Assembly: GCF_000789255.1 (NCBI RefSeq)
Contig: NZ_CP009552.1
Span: forward strand, 434,001-498,000
Reading direction: 5' to 3'
DNA: 64,000 nt
Origin: Geoglobus acetivorans
GTDB taxonomy: Archaea; Halobacteriota; Archaeoglobi; Archaeoglobales; Archaeoglobaceae
Shown piece by piece: positions 1 through 8,434 of this stretch (within the stretch, counting starts at the first letter, position 1; each line of letters begins with the position of its first letter). The position numbers and the translations under genes were made by a program. The notes beneath the pieces were generated by a model, which saw nothing but the letters and a program-made list of their open reading frames with translations, was not told where the DNA came from and searched no databases.

Positions 1-2
1 GG

Positions 3-224
3 GTGCCTGTAATTCTCACAAAGGAGATAATTGAGCAAAAAATGGAGCTCAAAAAAATTCTTCTAAAATATGGTGTAAAAGACCCTGAAGAGATAGAGGA
101 AAAAATTGAAAGAGGGGAACTTCCAGAGCACCCAACCTATGAAGATTTTCTTTCCGCGCTGGCCTTGAAGAATAACATTGACGAGATGAAGAAACTGGTT
201 GGGAAGCTTATTGAGGAGATCTGA
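3..224 (+). CDS. Small protein paired with TumE-like toxin, probable antitoxin
   Basis: A 73-residue charged, mostly helical protein with no recognised motif. It reads from a GTG two bases inside the window, so a start further upstream cannot be excluded. Its stop overlaps the start of the TumE-like gene by one base, the arrangement of a toxin-antitoxin pair with the antitoxin first. The antitoxin role is inferred only from this pairing and the small size. TumA antitoxins are known partners of TumE toxins, but I cannot see their DNA-binding signature clearly here. Confidence 0.55.
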   Translation: MPVILTKEIIEQKMELKKILLKYGVKDPEEIEEKIERGELPEHPTYEDFLSALALKNNIDEMKKLVGKLIEEI

Positions 225-577
225 TGCTCCTGAGGTATCTGACTTTTCTCAAGATAGTTAATGAAGAATTTTCTGATATGGTTGTAAATATTGAACTTCA
301 TCCGGATAGAATAAGACTGATCTTGACGGATAAATCGTGGGTAGATATTAGATATCCGGTTGAGGATAAATTCTCGTTCCACTGGCAGAGAAGTGAGAAG
401 ATATACAGAATTGACACAGCTCCTCACCACAGGAATATAAAGACATATCCGAGACACATTCATTTAGGCTCGGAAAATAATATAGTTGAGGACAATGTAA
501 CTGAAGGAGGCAAATCACCGGAAGATAACTTCAGAAGATTTATGTTATGGGTGAGAAATACTCTCCAAAATGATTAA
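224..577 (+). CDS. TumE-like toxin (DUF6516 family)
   Basis: A 117-residue protein. The central block, with HWQRSEKIYRIDTAPHH at about residues 46-62 followed by KTYPRHIHLG, matches the conserved HW...DNAPHH...P.H.H core of the TumE/DUF6516 toxin family as I recall it. TumE proteins are toxic partners of TumA antitoxins, probably acting on RNA. The gene is translationally coupled to the small gene before it. It sits in the accessory 0-6 kb segment, which also holds another toxin-antitoxin pair and gene remnants. Confidence 0.7.
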   Translation: MLLRYLTFLKIVNEEFSDMVVNIELHPDRIRLILTDKSWVDIRYPVEDKFSFHWQRSEKIYRIDTAPHHRNIKTYPRHIHLGSENNIVEDNVTEGGKSPEDNFRRFMLWVRNTLQND

Positions 578-658
578 TCTTAAGGCGATTGCATAGTGAT
601 TAATGGACAGATATACCTATTACCCCCTCCCAAATTAGAGAAAGCCAGTAAAATTAAC

Positions 659-934
659 TCATACGAGGGAACCAACCCAACATGGAATGTCAAACACAAC
701 AAAACCTTTTCATGTTGTCATTTGCGGAAACATACGAAAATGGTAAAAAAAGCTGAAAACAGCCAAATCTCAGTATTCTGTCATAAACCGCCTGGATAAA
801 CGAAACCGGAAACTTGGAAATCGTAATCCGCTACAAACCCCAGGACTGGTTCGAGTTGGCTTATTAATCTCAGCCACCACTTTCGTAGGCTGCGTAGGCT
901 ACCTCTTCTACGACTGGGGAAGAGAAAGGGGATG
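659..934 (+). pseudogene. Decayed C-terminal remnant A of a large membrane protein
   Basis: No intact frame exists, but pieces in different frames join into the end of a protein. They read YEGTNPTWNVKHNKTF, then FMLSFAETYENG, then NETGNLEIVIRYKPQDWFE, then LLISATTFVGCVGYLFYDWG and a stop. At least two frameshifts separate them; one is a single-base loss just after the 76-bp repeat, seen by alignment with remnant B. The pieces resemble the C-terminus of the intact gene downstream (F-x-E-x-Y-x(3)-W, then VINA, then FIGCxGY near the end). The short open frame at 596-799 is part of this wreck, not a gene. Confidence 0.7.
780..855 (+). repeat. 76-bp perfect direct repeat, copy 1
   Basis: Identical over all 76 bases to positions 1972-2047, 1192 bases downstream. 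It encodes the conserved NETGNLEIVIRYKPQDWFE stretch inside remnant A. Sequence outside the repeat has diverged strongly, including a frame-changing base, so the identity is unusual and suggests recent duplication or gene conversion. A toxin-antitoxin pair lies between the copies. Confidence 0.95.
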
Positions 935-1023
935 AAGGATGCTTTGAGAGTTGAGAGGAGGATTAAGGAAGTTTGGAAAAAAGTTATTAACAGCTAAACA
1001 GTATTTTGGTTATAGGTGATGAA

Positions 1024-1272
1024 ATGATAACCATACCTGAAGACGTGCTGGCTTCCATGAAGCTACCTGAAAAGGATAGAGAGAGGATCTTAAAGGTAGA
1101 GTTGGCTATAGCCCTCTATCGGAGGGGTGTTCTGTCCATTGGCAAGGCGAGAAAGCTTGCTGAGATGAGCAAATGGGAGTTTATGGAAGAACTTGGCAGA
1201 AGGAAAATCGAAAGGCACTATACAGAGAAGGAACTTGAGGAGGATATTGCATTTGCAAAAGGTAATAAGTAA
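1024..1272 (+). CDS. UPF0175 family antitoxin
   Basis: Protein of about 82 residues. MITIPEDVLASMKLPE, then YRRGVLSIGKARKLAEMS and W-x-F-x-E-x-L match the UPF0175 family: a short N-terminal strand followed by a helix-turn-helix-like segment. UPF0175 proteins are commonly the antitoxin partner of DUF3368 PIN-domain toxins, and one follows directly. The ATG is preferred over the upstream TTG because GGTGAT lies just before it. It overlaps the toxin gene by 20 bases, so the two are probably translated together. Confidence 0.8.
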   Translation: MITIPEDVLASMKLPEKDRERILKVELAIALYRRGVLSIGKARKLAEMSKWEFMEELGRRKIERHYTEKELEEDIAFAKGNK

Positions 1273-1741
1273 TTCTTCACCACTCATCCATCTATCAAAA
1301 ATCTCAAGATTAAACCTGCTGAAAGACTTTTTTAACGAAGTAATTGTGCCGGAAGCTGTTTATAAAGAGTGTGTCGTTGAGGGCGGAGACAGAGATGATG
1401 CAAGAAAAATTGCGAAAGCAAAATGGATCAGGGTTCTAAAAATAAGGGATGAAAAGCTCAAAAGAGCTTTCATGATGGGACTTGATGAGGGTGAAGCTGA
1501 GGCAATAGTGCTTGCCTTGGAAGAATCTGCCGATCTGATCCTTTTGGATGACTATGAGGCAAGAAGAGTGGCCAGGAGTTTTGGATTGAGCGTTACCGGA
1601 ACAGTAGGTATTTTAGTCAGGGCAAAGCGTGAAGGTAAAGTAGAGTGTTTAGAGGATGAGATTGAAAAGCTTATGAAAACAGGATTCTGGTTAAATAGAG
1701 AATTGTATGAAAGAATACTGGCAGAGTCGAGGGAGTTATAG
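1253..1741 (+). CDS. DUF3368 PIN-domain toxin
   Basis: A 162-residue protein of the DUF3368 branch of PIN-domain nucleases. Family marks are ISNSSPLIHLSKI at the N-terminus (an S/N-S-S-P start where VapC has a D), VIVPEAVYKE, LDEGEAEAIVLA with acidic residues, LLDDYEARRVA and the glycine-rich VTGTVGILVRAKREG. PIN toxins cut RNA; the exact target is unknown. I chose the TTG at 1253 because a GAGGAGGA site lies about 9 bases upstream and the conserved domain starts a few residues later. The frame is open further upstream, but that part is inside the antitoxin gene. Confidence 0.8.
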   Translation: MQKVISNSSPLIHLSKISRLNLLKDFFNEVIVPEAVYKECVVEGGDRDDARKIAKAKWIRVLKIRDEKLKRAFMMGLDEGEAEAIVLALEESADLILLDDYEARRVARSFGLSVTGTVGILVRAKREGKVECLEDEIEKLMKTGFWLNRELYERILAESREL

Positions 1742-1794
1742 GCATAATAAATCAACGTCAATAGAAACGATTAATTAATATGGGATAATAAAAA

Positions 1795-2173
1795 TGCTCC
1801 CAGATATGGCTTGGTTTCTAATCCGATACAAAAACAACCCTCTGGAAAGTCAAAGCCAACGCTTACAGAGCCCTTCATGATCGGCTTTGCCGAAGCTTAC
1901 GATCCTCTGTGGGAGGCCAGAATATACAAGGACGACTAATAGAGATGACCAAATCCATTCCGTTATACTCAGTCATAAACCGCCTGGATAAACGAAACCG
2001 GAAACTTGGAAATCGTAATCCGCTACAAACCCCAGGACTGGTTCGAGATTGGGTTGATGATTCCCGTAGCAGCGTTCATTGGCTGTACCGGTTGCCTCTT
2101 CTGCGACTGGGTGGGTGAGCGAAACGGAATGGTATGGAACGCTGGGAGAAAAAAATTAATTGGATGTTTGTGA
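1795..2173 (+). pseudogene. Decayed C-terminal remnant B of the same membrane protein
   Basis: The second wreck of the same gene end. Pieces read PFMIGFAEAYDPLWEARIYKD and a stop, then SIPLYSVIN in another frame, then NETGNLEIVIRYKPQDWFE continuing into IGLMIPVAAFIGCTGCLFCDW. Several frameshifts separate them. It parallels remnant A piece by piece, so both come from C-terminal halves of homologous genes. The last piece runs almost to the start of the intact related gene at 2197. The open frame at 1909-2118 is in the wrong frame for most of the homology. Confidence 0.7.
1972..2047 (+). repeat. 76-bp perfect direct repeat, copy 2
   Basis: Identical to 780-855. Here the reading frame continues correctly past the repeat into IGLMIPVAAFIGC, whereas copy 1 has lost one base just after it. 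The two copies bracket the UPF0175/DUF3368 pair. Confidence 0.95.
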
Positions 2174-2196
2174 AATTGCAGCGAGGAGGGACTGCA

Positions 2197-4281
2197 TTGA
2201 ACTGTGACAGGCGAACCTGGATTGACAATCTCGTTTACGCCGGGATGGCCCTTGCAGTAATAGTGCCCGTTTCATTCGGTAAATATCTGTTCTTGCTGGA
2301 CTTTGTTCCCAGATTGAATGAATTTAAGGTTCTGGAGCAATTTTACGGGTTTACTGCCCCTGTGTACGGAGGCGGTCTGCCTGTCAGCCTAATCTCAGTT
2401 TTGATTCCTCCCTGGATTTTCCAGAAGGTCCTGCTTTTTACCATATTGTTCTTGAGCGGGTACTCGATGCACAAACTGGTAAGCACGTTTACGCAGTCGA
2501 AAACGGCCCGGTTTTATGCGGGTCTGCTGTACATGCTCAACCCCTACACATACATCAGAACCGTAGTTGGACACTGGGGCATATTACTTGCATACGCCAT
2601 TCTTCCGCTGGCAATCAAATACTTTTTAGAACTTCTGGACAAAAGAGATTCGAGAAGCATAATGAAGGCCGTTCTGATAACGACTATCGTGGCGTTCAAC
2701 GCCCACACGTTTTTCATGGCGTTTCTGGTTTTCTCAATCCTTTTCCTGTTCAGAGTTTACAGAGAAAAATCAGCAACTGGCTTGATAAAGCCCTTGGCAG
2801 TATTCTTTACTCTCTTTCTGGCATTGGATACCTACTGGCTGATTCCGCTGATCACAGCCCAGAGGACGACAGTACTCACCCACATTTCGACAGAGGATCT
2901 CGCAGCCTTCGCCCCCCGCATAGAATCTTTCTCGGCTCTGTTCACCTTGGCAAGCATGCACGGATTTTGGCGAGCCGGCTATCTCTATGCCAAGGATTTT
3001 CTGCCGTTCTGGTGGGTTTTCTTCGTTTTCATTCTGTTCTTGGCAGTTCACGGCTTTGTGTCTTGCTTCAGAAATGAGAGACTTTGGGTTTATGTTAGGG
3101 CCTTCGGATTGATCTGGCTTGCTGGTCTGATTCTGGCGACGGGAATAAGAAGCCCCTTTGAAGGATTTTTCAGGTTTCTCTTTGACCACATCCCCCTGAT
3201 GAAGGGGATGAGGGACACGCACAAGTTCGTGACCATGCTGGCTTTGTCCTACTCCTTCCTTGGTGCTCTCGGTGTGGCTGAGATAGAGAGGGGCCTTGAG
3301 GGTCTGAAGAAAGAGAATGGTGTGAAGCTAAGGAAGGCCGCAATTGTAATCCTGTTCGTGCCATTGGTGTATTCATTCACGTTCTTCAACGGATTCGCCG
3401 GACAGATTAAACCGGCAGATTTTCCAAAGGACTGGTATGAGGTGAATGAGTTCCTGAACAAGGATAAAGATGATTTCAGGGTTCTGTTCTTACCCTGGCA
3501 CCTTTACATGGACTTCCACTGGGTTCCGAATAAAGACAAACGTATAGCAAATCCCGCTCCTCTGTTCTTCGACAAGGCTGTTATCTCCGCCAAAAATATT
3601 GAGGTGTCCGGCATTTATCGGCAGATCTACTCCCCCTCTCAGCTTTACATCGACCAAATTCTGAGCAAAAGAAACGGCATAACCAACTTCGGCGAACTCG
3701 TAAGCATTTTGGGAGTCAAATACATCCTTCTTACTAAGGAAGTGGACTACAAGAGCTACTTTTTCCTGTTCAATCAGAGCGATTTGAAACTTGTTCTGGA
3801 AACTGAAAACTTCTACGTTTTCGAAAACAAACAGTTTAAGGGCAGAATTTTTTCTGTGGCCGGGACTGCATATGTCAGAAACTGGGACGAGCTGATAAAG
3901 CGGAGCAAAATGGAGGATTTAACCACAAGACTTTATGTGATTGGAAGCGGTGAGGAGGAGAATTTTGAAACCTACAGAAAACTTGAATATGAAAAGGTAA
4001 GCCCGGTAAAATACGATATCCGAGATAAACCTCTGAAATATGTTGTCTTCACGGAAGAATACTCCAAAGACTGGAAGCTCGATGGCAGAGAACCTGTGAA
4101 AGCTTATGGTGTTGTTAATGCCTATGCTGTATCTGACATTTCTGAATCAAAAGAAGTGGTCTATGAGAGATTTTACAGGGTTTGCTTACCCTCCTATATC
4201 GCTTCACTCATAACGTTTATTGGCTGTGCGGGTTACATGTTGCGCGGCTGGAAGATTGCAAGGAAAGGTCGTGTGAGGTAG
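2197..4281 (+). CDS. Large multi-span membrane protein (GT-C/YfhO-like architecture)
   Basis: About 694 residues. The N-terminal 400 or so hold roughly ten to twelve hydrophobic spans with motifs such as GLLYMLNPYTYIRTVVGHW, followed by a soluble region of about 280 residues and a final span (IASLITFIGCAGYMLRGW). This layout resembles archaeal YfhO-like or GT-C lipid-linked sugar transferases, but I see no decisive catalytic motif, so the enzymatic role is open. The TTG start is chosen for the strong GAGGAGGG site 6 bases upstream; an ATG at 2134 lies inside remnant B. Its C-terminus is related to the two decayed remnants. A role in surface glycan or envelope assembly is a guess from its fold and its surface-protein neighbour. 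Confidence 0.65.
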   Translation: MNCDRRTWIDNLVYAGMALAVIVPVSFGKYLFLLDFVPRLNEFKVLEQFYGFTAPVYGGGLPVSLISVLIPPWIFQKVLLFTILFLSGYSMHKLVSTFTQSKTARFYAGLLYMLNPYTYIRTVVGHWGILLAYAILPLAIKYFLELLDKRDSRSIMKAVLITTIVAFNAHTFFMAFLVFSILFLFRVYREKSATGLIKPLAVFFTLFLALDTYWLIPLITAQRTTVLTHISTEDLAAFAPRIESFSALFTLASMHGFWRAGYLYAKDFLPFWWVFFVFILFLAVHGFVSCFRNERLWVYVRAFGLIWLAGLILATGIRSPFEGFFRFLFDHIPLMKGMRDTHKFVTMLALSYSFLGALGVAEIERGLEGLKKENGVKLRKAAIVILFVPLVYSFTFFNGFAGQIKPADFPKDWYEVNEFLNKDKDDFRVLFLPWHLYMDFHWVPNKDKRIANPAPLFFDKAVISAKNIEVSGIYRQIYSPSQLYIDQILSKRNGITNFGELVSILGVKYILLTKEVDYKSYFFLFNQSDLKLVLETENFYVFENKQFKGRIFSVAGTAYVRNWDELIKRSKMEDLTTRLYVIGSGEEENFETYRKLEYEKVSPVKYDIRDKPLKYVVFTEEYSKDWKLDGREPVKAYGVVNAYAVSDISESKEVVYERFYRVCLPSYIASLITFIGCAGYMLRGWKIARKGRVR

Positions 4282-4347
4282 GGTTTTCTGGTTTTGGGAC
4301 AGCATCTAACCGAAAGTTTTTCATCATTCTGGTTTTTGGTGATGTAC

Positions 4348-4962
4348 ATGAAATCCGACCTTCTTAGGTACAGAGATGTGGCTCTGAGGGTTCTCATCAT
4401 GCTCCTCATAGCGTATGTGGCTATCCTCTTTTACAAGCTTCAGAACCCGTATGCATTCCCTGGGATCGAGAGGAGATTTGCGTATACCTTAATTGCTGTT
4501 GGGACAGTGGTTATTCTTCTGTATTTCCCCTACGGGAAAGTGACAGGGCGAATTGAGGGGGGGGCATGGCATCGCAAATTCACAAGGAGTACAGTGAGTA
4601 TGTACAGGCATCTGAAGTCGTTATCGACCGGCCAGAGATTTGTAATGGTTGCAGTAATTTTGCTCATGCTGGCGGCAGTTGTTCTGGCTTTCGGAAATGA
4701 AGCAGATGCCAACAGGGCGGCGATACTTTCGTATTTCATGCTCGTGGTGGGCGTTCTTAATCTGCTCATGGAGTATGTTTTGAATCCTGATGAAGATGCG
4801 CCCGACCCATATTCACGATCTCGTATGGCTCTGAGCCTTGTTCTGCTGAGCGTGGTGATATATTTTACACCAGAAATATCTGGAAAATATCCTCGTCTTT
4901 ATCTCCTTCCACTGGTCTTGCTCCTACTGGCGCTTTTTCCCGGGAAGTTCAGGTCTAAATAG
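4348..4962 (+). CDS. Hypothetical membrane protein
   Basis: About 204 residues with six hydrophobic segments (near VLIMLLIAYVAILFY, LIAVGTVVILLYF, VMVAVILLMLAAVVLAF, YFMLVVGVLNLLMEYV, MALSLVLLSVVIYF and LLPLVLLLLALF). It has no motif I recognise. The ATG at 4348 has GGTGAT a few bases upstream; the open frame also reads back to 4294. It lies 66 bases after the large membrane protein in the same direction and may be cotranscribed. Confidence 0.6.
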   Translation: MKSDLLRYRDVALRVLIMLLIAYVAILFYKLQNPYAFPGIERRFAYTLIAVGTVVILLYFPYGKVTGRIEGGAWHRKFTRSTVSMYRHLKSLSTGQRFVMVAVILLMLAAVVLAFGNEADANRAAILSYFMLVVGVLNLLMEYVLNPDEDAPDPYSRSRMALSLVLLSVVIYFTPEISGKYPRLYLLPLVLLLLALFPGKFRSK

Positions 4963-5250
4963 TACACACCTCTATCTTACAGTTCACAGGCTTTTGGGCG
5001 GATACGTTTGGCGTGTGATTGTCAGTCACAAACCCTGAATTGCTGTATGCCGAGCACACGCCTGAAGACTCCACTCCATCCCATGGAACTTTCAGCCGAC
5101 CATCTTTTTTTGGTAACTTTATGGCTCTTTTCTCACTTGAGGTCTGGTGATTTTCGACACATATGGTGAAAAAGTGTCTCTGATGGTTCCATTTTTCTTT
5201 TCCTTTATAAGTTCTGTCTAAATAACCCCTGGAGTTTCCACAACTCGAAA
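4963..5250. other. Non-coding gap upstream of the surface-protein promoter
   Basis: About 290 bases with no convincing open frame, RNA gene or repeat. Several stretches of T (near 5107 and 5202) could terminate the upstream transcripts. Nothing else is supported. Confidence 0.5.
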
Positions 5251-5260
5251 AATTTATATA
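5251..5260 (+). promoter_or_regulatory. TATA box for the PGF-CTERM protein
   Basis: AATTTATATA follows an A-rich BRE-like CGAAA. Transcription would begin near 5280, giving a leader of about 55 bases that carries a GGGTGAG ribosome-binding site 5 bases before the ATG. This is one of the few first genes here with a real leader. Confidence 0.55.
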
Positions 5261-5336
5261 GATAATCAGGATAATATACGAACAGACCTTTGCAGATCAC
5301 GTGATCTTCGTGAATTTGCTATGCGGGTGAGTTGCC

Positions 5337-6251
5337 ATGGTATCAGACAGGGAAAAAAATCTGACAAGTGTGTTGATCACTCTGTTGATAATTGCGATGC
5401 TGATTTTGAGTCAGCCATCGACTGCGTTAATGCTCAGCGTTCAGCCCGATAAAAGCACCTACAACACGGGCGAGACTGTTACACTGACTGCCACAATCAA
5501 AATAGAAAGTAATGAGCTGCTGCCAATCCAGGATGTGAGGTTGGTACTTGTAAAGGATGGGTCGGAATACGAGAATGTGAGTTTACCAATTCAGGAAACA
5601 ACTACGGATGTGCAGGGAGCAAATATCAACTTCAACGTTTCTGTAAGCTGGGCTGATGTGGGGTATGGATACGGATACGGCTATGCAAGCTACAATGGTT
5701 CCGGATACTACATGGGGTATGGTTACGGTTATGGTTACGGTTACGCCGGACAGTATACCGGAAGCGGAACTGCCACGATCAGCTACACCATCAAGTTTAC
5801 GGTAAGTGCAGCAGGGAGCTACGATGCGAAACTTGTTGTAAAGGCCAATGGAAATGAGTTTGTGCAGAGCAGCTCGTTTACGGTCTCGTCTCCACCGGCT
5901 CCGACACCCACCCCGACACAGCAGCCCACTTCTGGTGGAGGATGGTTCATTCCGCTGCCGCCACCCACGCCTGAAGAGACTCCAACTCCGACACCAACAC
6001 CAACGCCTGAAGCAACACCTACACCGGAAGTCACACCAACGTCAACACCATCGCCGACGCCGACTCCGGTTTCGACACCGGTAAAGACCGTTACGCCAGC
6101 ACCAACTCCGACCAAGACTGTCACGCCAACACCAACACCTGAGGTAACACCAACCAAGAAACCATGGTGGCGGATCCCAGGATTCGAAGCGGTATTTGCG
6201 CTGATTGCAATAGCCACCGTAGGGGTTATGCTCAGGAGAGGCAGGAGGTAG
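5337..6251 (+). CDS. PGF-CTERM cell-surface protein with YG repeats
   Basis: A 304-residue secreted protein. A signal peptide spans about residues 1-31 ([10 protein letters not shown] then STALM). A beta-rich domain of about 150 residues resembles a CARDB/Ig-like fold. A tyrosine-glycine loop (several GYGYGY runs around residues 107-138) lies inside it. A long Pro-Thr linker, probably O-glycosylated, covers about 185-275. The end is the archaeal sorting signal: PGF at 279-281, a hydrophobic segment, then RRGRR. PGF-CTERM proteins are cleaved and lipid-anchored by archaeosortase, which is not in this window. The YG-rich insertion is unusual. The ligand or role is unknown. Confidence 0.85.
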   Translation: MVSDREKNLTSVLITLLIIAMLILSQPSTALMLSVQPDKSTYNTGETVTLTATIKIESNELLPIQDVRLVLVKDGSEYENVSLPIQETTTDVQGANINFNVSVSWADVGYGYGYGYASYNGSGYYMGYGYGYGYGYAGQYTGSGTATISYTIKFTVSAAGSYDAKLVVKANGNEFVQSSSFTVSSPPAPTPTPTQQPTSGGGWFIPLPPPTPEETPTPTPTPTPEATPTPEVTPTSTPSPTPTPVSTPVKTVTPAPTPTKTVTPTPTPEVTPTKKPWWRIPGFEAVFALIAIATVGVMLRRGRR

Positions 6252-6260
6252 CATACCCAG

Positions 6261-6272
6261 CCTCTTTTTTTA
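6261..6272 (+). terminator. Poly-T terminator after the surface protein
   Basis: CTCTTTTTTTATT begins about 10 bases after the stop codon, with a second T-run near 6282. Runs of T without a stem are the usual archaeal termination signal. Confidence 0.5.
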
Positions 6273-6521
6273 TTACCAAATTTTTTTGAAATTCCGCTTT
6301 TCTGTAAAATTCTCTGCCTGCTGTCTGAGATTGTTCTGCGAAGATCTTTTTGCTTTCAGAACTCGGTTTGTTTCCTGACCTGACATATGTATGGGGCACG
6401 TTTTGATAGGACTTGGCAGGCCGCAGCCATTGTGCTGCAACTTCGATAAGTGTCTTCCTGCGGTTACGGGTTCTTCGAATTTCTGAGGTGGGTAAATCAC
6501 CCCGTGGCAAAATCAGAAATA

Positions 6522-6596
6522 TGGGCCCGCGGGGGTTTGAACCCCGGACCTTGCGCTTATCAGGCGCACGCTCTAACCAGGCTGAGCCACGGGCCC
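6522..6596 (-). tRNA. tRNA-Ile (GAT anticodon)
   Basis: On the minus strand GGGCCCG pairs with CGGGCCC to give a 7-bp acceptor stem. A GCTC/GAGC D stem, a TGCGC/GCGCA anticodon stem with loop CTGATAA, and a CGGGG/CCCCG T stem with TTCAAAC all fit. The anticodon is GAT and the discriminator is A. CCA is not encoded and there is no intron. A possible TATA element (CTTTTATAAAC on the minus strand, about 6671-6681) would imply a 5' leader of about 50 bases. Confidence 0.95.
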
Positions 6597-6752
6597 TTTT
6601 ATGGCAGGATCTACCAGTTCAGTGTACCTGCGTGTGCGCCTCTGACGTCATGGTGCATGGTTGGCCTGTGTTTATAAAAGTGTTGGTAGTTCCACCCCAC
6701 CGGACTTGCTGTTCTGGCCCGGAGCACATTCAGATTCGTGGGTCGGTGCCAG

Positions 6753-7523
6753 TCACATCCAGAAACCATGGGCATAAATGAAATCCTTTGACTCGAGAAT
6801 CGCGTCCTCGTCCCTGAGCTCGAGTGTCAGATAGTTTCTGTAATTTTCAGGTATTATCGAGAAATCTATGCTGCCTGCACCGAGTTTCAGGTGTTCGTCA
6901 AAGTCACCCCTGTTATCATGGAGGTGGACGTTTATGACTCTGTCGAAGTTCTCCATGAAAAGGTCGTGTCCTGTCTTTACCGCATAATGTCCGATGTCAA
7001 ATGTTAGCCAGACGTCCGTTTCGTTGATTATCCTCTCCAGACCCTTCTTTATTCCTCCCGAAATTCCTATTGTGTTCTCTATTGCTATGATCTCGTTTTC
7101 TCTGATGAATGGCAGGAATTCTTCTGTCAGAACCTTTTCATTGTGTCTGTCGAACCATTCTTCCCGGAAAATAAACCCCCTCGATGTGATGAATCCGGGA
7201 TTCCATCCGATATGGACTGTAACTACCTTTGCCTCGCTTTTTTCAGCAAAATACAGCGTTTTTCCAAGCTCTTCGTAACTGGCCTGCCTGGCAACATCGC
7301 TTATTGCGAGAAAGTTGGTGGTTATCGCTGGAGCGTGTATCAGCACGTCCACCTCGTAGCTCATGGAAAGCTCGGAAACCTGCTGTGGGTGAATTGCAGA
7401 GTAGTGATAATGAGGGTGATCCATCAAAAGCTCCACATGGTTGAAGCCATTATTTGCCGCAAACTCAAATGCCTGCTCTAAGCTGTGTTCAACATCGGGC
7501 TGAAAACCTAGCATCATTGTCAT
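6753..7523 (-). CDS. Sugar phosphate isomerase/epimerase-like TIM barrel
   Basis: About 256 residues of the xylose isomerase-like/AP endonuclease 2 superfamily. Characteristic pieces are HVELLMDHP with HYHYSA, VTVHIGWNPGF, IAIENTIG with the glutamate ligand, LTFDIGHYAV and INVHLHDNRGDFDEHLKLG; these supply the Glu/Asp/His metal site. The substrate cannot be told. The gene overlaps the argB stop by one base (TGATG), with a second ATG at 7517 that has GGTGA upstream, so the exact start is uncertain. Pairing with argB does not suggest an obvious arginine-pathway role. Confidence 0.75.
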   Translation of the reverse strand: MTMMLGFQPDVEHSLEQAFEFAANNGFNHVELLMDHPHYHYSAIHPQQVSELSMSYEVDVLIHAPAITTNFLAISDVARQASYEELGKTLYFAEKSEAKVVTVHIGWNPGFITSRGFIFREEWFDRHNEKVLTEEFLPFIRENEIIAIENTIGISGGIKKGLERIINETDVWLTFDIGHYAVKTGHDLFMENFDRVINVHLHDNRGDFDEHLKLGAGSIDFSIIPENYRNYLTLELRDEDAILESKDFIYAHGFWM

Positions 7524-8395
7524 CACCGGTGGACCATGGTTCCTATCCCCTCCTTTGTAAACAGCTCAAGAAGAATTGAGTGTTCAATTGAGCCGTTTAT
7601 TATGTGCACTTTTTCCACACCGCTTTTCAGGGCGTTCAGTGCAGCTTCCGCTTTGGGTATCATGCCTCCCGAGAGCATGCCCGCTTTCAGAAGATTTTCA
7701 AGCTCTTTCGCGCTCATTTTAGATATGAACGAGCTTTCATCGTTCACATCCCTGTAAATTCCGTTGACGTCTGTGAGCATGATCATTTTCTTGGCCCTGA
7801 GCGCTCCGGCAACATCACCTGCCACCACGTCTGCATTCATATTGTATATGTTGCCGTTTAGATCTGCAGCGACCGGCGATATGACTGGAATGAACCCGTT
7901 GTCTATCAGAATTTCCAGAATTCTGGGATTTACGTATTCGGTTTCGCCAACGTAGCCAAGGTCCACCTCGACCTCACTCTCACCAATTCTCTTCTTCACC
8001 TTCTTTTTTCTTGCTATGACAAGCAGACCGTCTTTACCTGAGATTCCAACGGCTTTTGCACCGTTCTTTATGAAATATGAGATTATCTTCGAATTTATTT
8101 TTCCATCGAGAACCATCTCCACTATTTCTATCGTATCTTCGTCTGTTATCCTCAATCCGTCGATGAATTTTGGCTTTATGCCGAATTTTTCCATTTTCTC
8201 GCTTATCTCCGGCCCCCCTCCATGCACGACCACGGGTTTAATGCCGACAAAATAGAGCAGCATTATGTCTCTCACGGTCTGTTCGAGCCTCTCATCGCTG
8301 ACCATTGCATGGCCCCCTATCTTGATTACCATTGTCTGACCGTGGAATTCCTTGATATACGGGAGGGCTTCAAGAAGGGTGCTCACCTTTTCCAT
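7523..8395 (-). CDS. argB: Acetylglutamate kinase
   Basis: A 290-residue amino-acid kinase that phosphorylates N-acetylglutamate in arginine biosynthesis. It shows VIKIGGHAM (catalytic Lys25), VVVHGGGPEI (57-64), YNMNADVVAGDVAGAL, LTDVNGIY and MLSGGMIPKAEAAL, all standard for ArgB. Length matches the family. No other arginine gene lies nearby. A TATA-like element, CTTTTTATTAAAT on the minus strand, sits about 20-30 bases upstream of the start. Confidence 0.95.
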   Translation of the reverse strand: MEKVSTLLEALPYIKEFHGQTMVIKIGGHAMVSDERLEQTVRDIMLLYFVGIKPVVVHGGGPEISEKMEKFGIKPKFIDGLRITDEDTIEIVEMVLDGKINSKIISYFIKNGAKAVGISGKDGLLVIARKKKVKKRIGESEVEVDLGYVGETEYVNPRILEILIDNGFIPVISPVAADLNGNIYNMNADVVAGDVAGALRAKKMIMLTDVNGIYRDVNDESSFISKMSAKELENLLKAGMLSGGMIPKAEAALNALKSGVEKVHIINGSIEHSILLELFTKEGIGTMVHR

Positions 8396-8434
8396 GGTTC
8401 CGGATACCTGTGATTTAATAAAAAGATTGTTGAT

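Noticed and set aside
596-799. A 67-aa plus-strand frame
   Set aside because: It crosses frameshifted pieces of remnant A and the 76-bp repeat, so it is an accident of a pseudogene.
2770-3222. A 150-aa minus-strand frame within the large membrane protein gene
   Set aside because: It is antisense to membrane spans with no start signal and no family pattern.
5990-6150. Repetitive ACACC/CCGAC tracts that might suggest a repeat array
   Set aside because: They encode Pro-Thr repeats in frame; there are no regular spacers, so it is not a CRISPR array, and none was found elsewhere.
5819-6217. Glycine/valine-rich frame on the minus strand
   Set aside because: It is the complement of the Pro-Thr linker of the PGF-CTERM protein and has no independent support.
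6603-6618. Minus-strand CTGGTAGATCCTGCCA resembling the 5' end of archaeal 16S rRNA
   Set aside because: Only about 16 bases match, with one mismatch, and no further rRNA sequence follows; treated as chance next to the tRNA.
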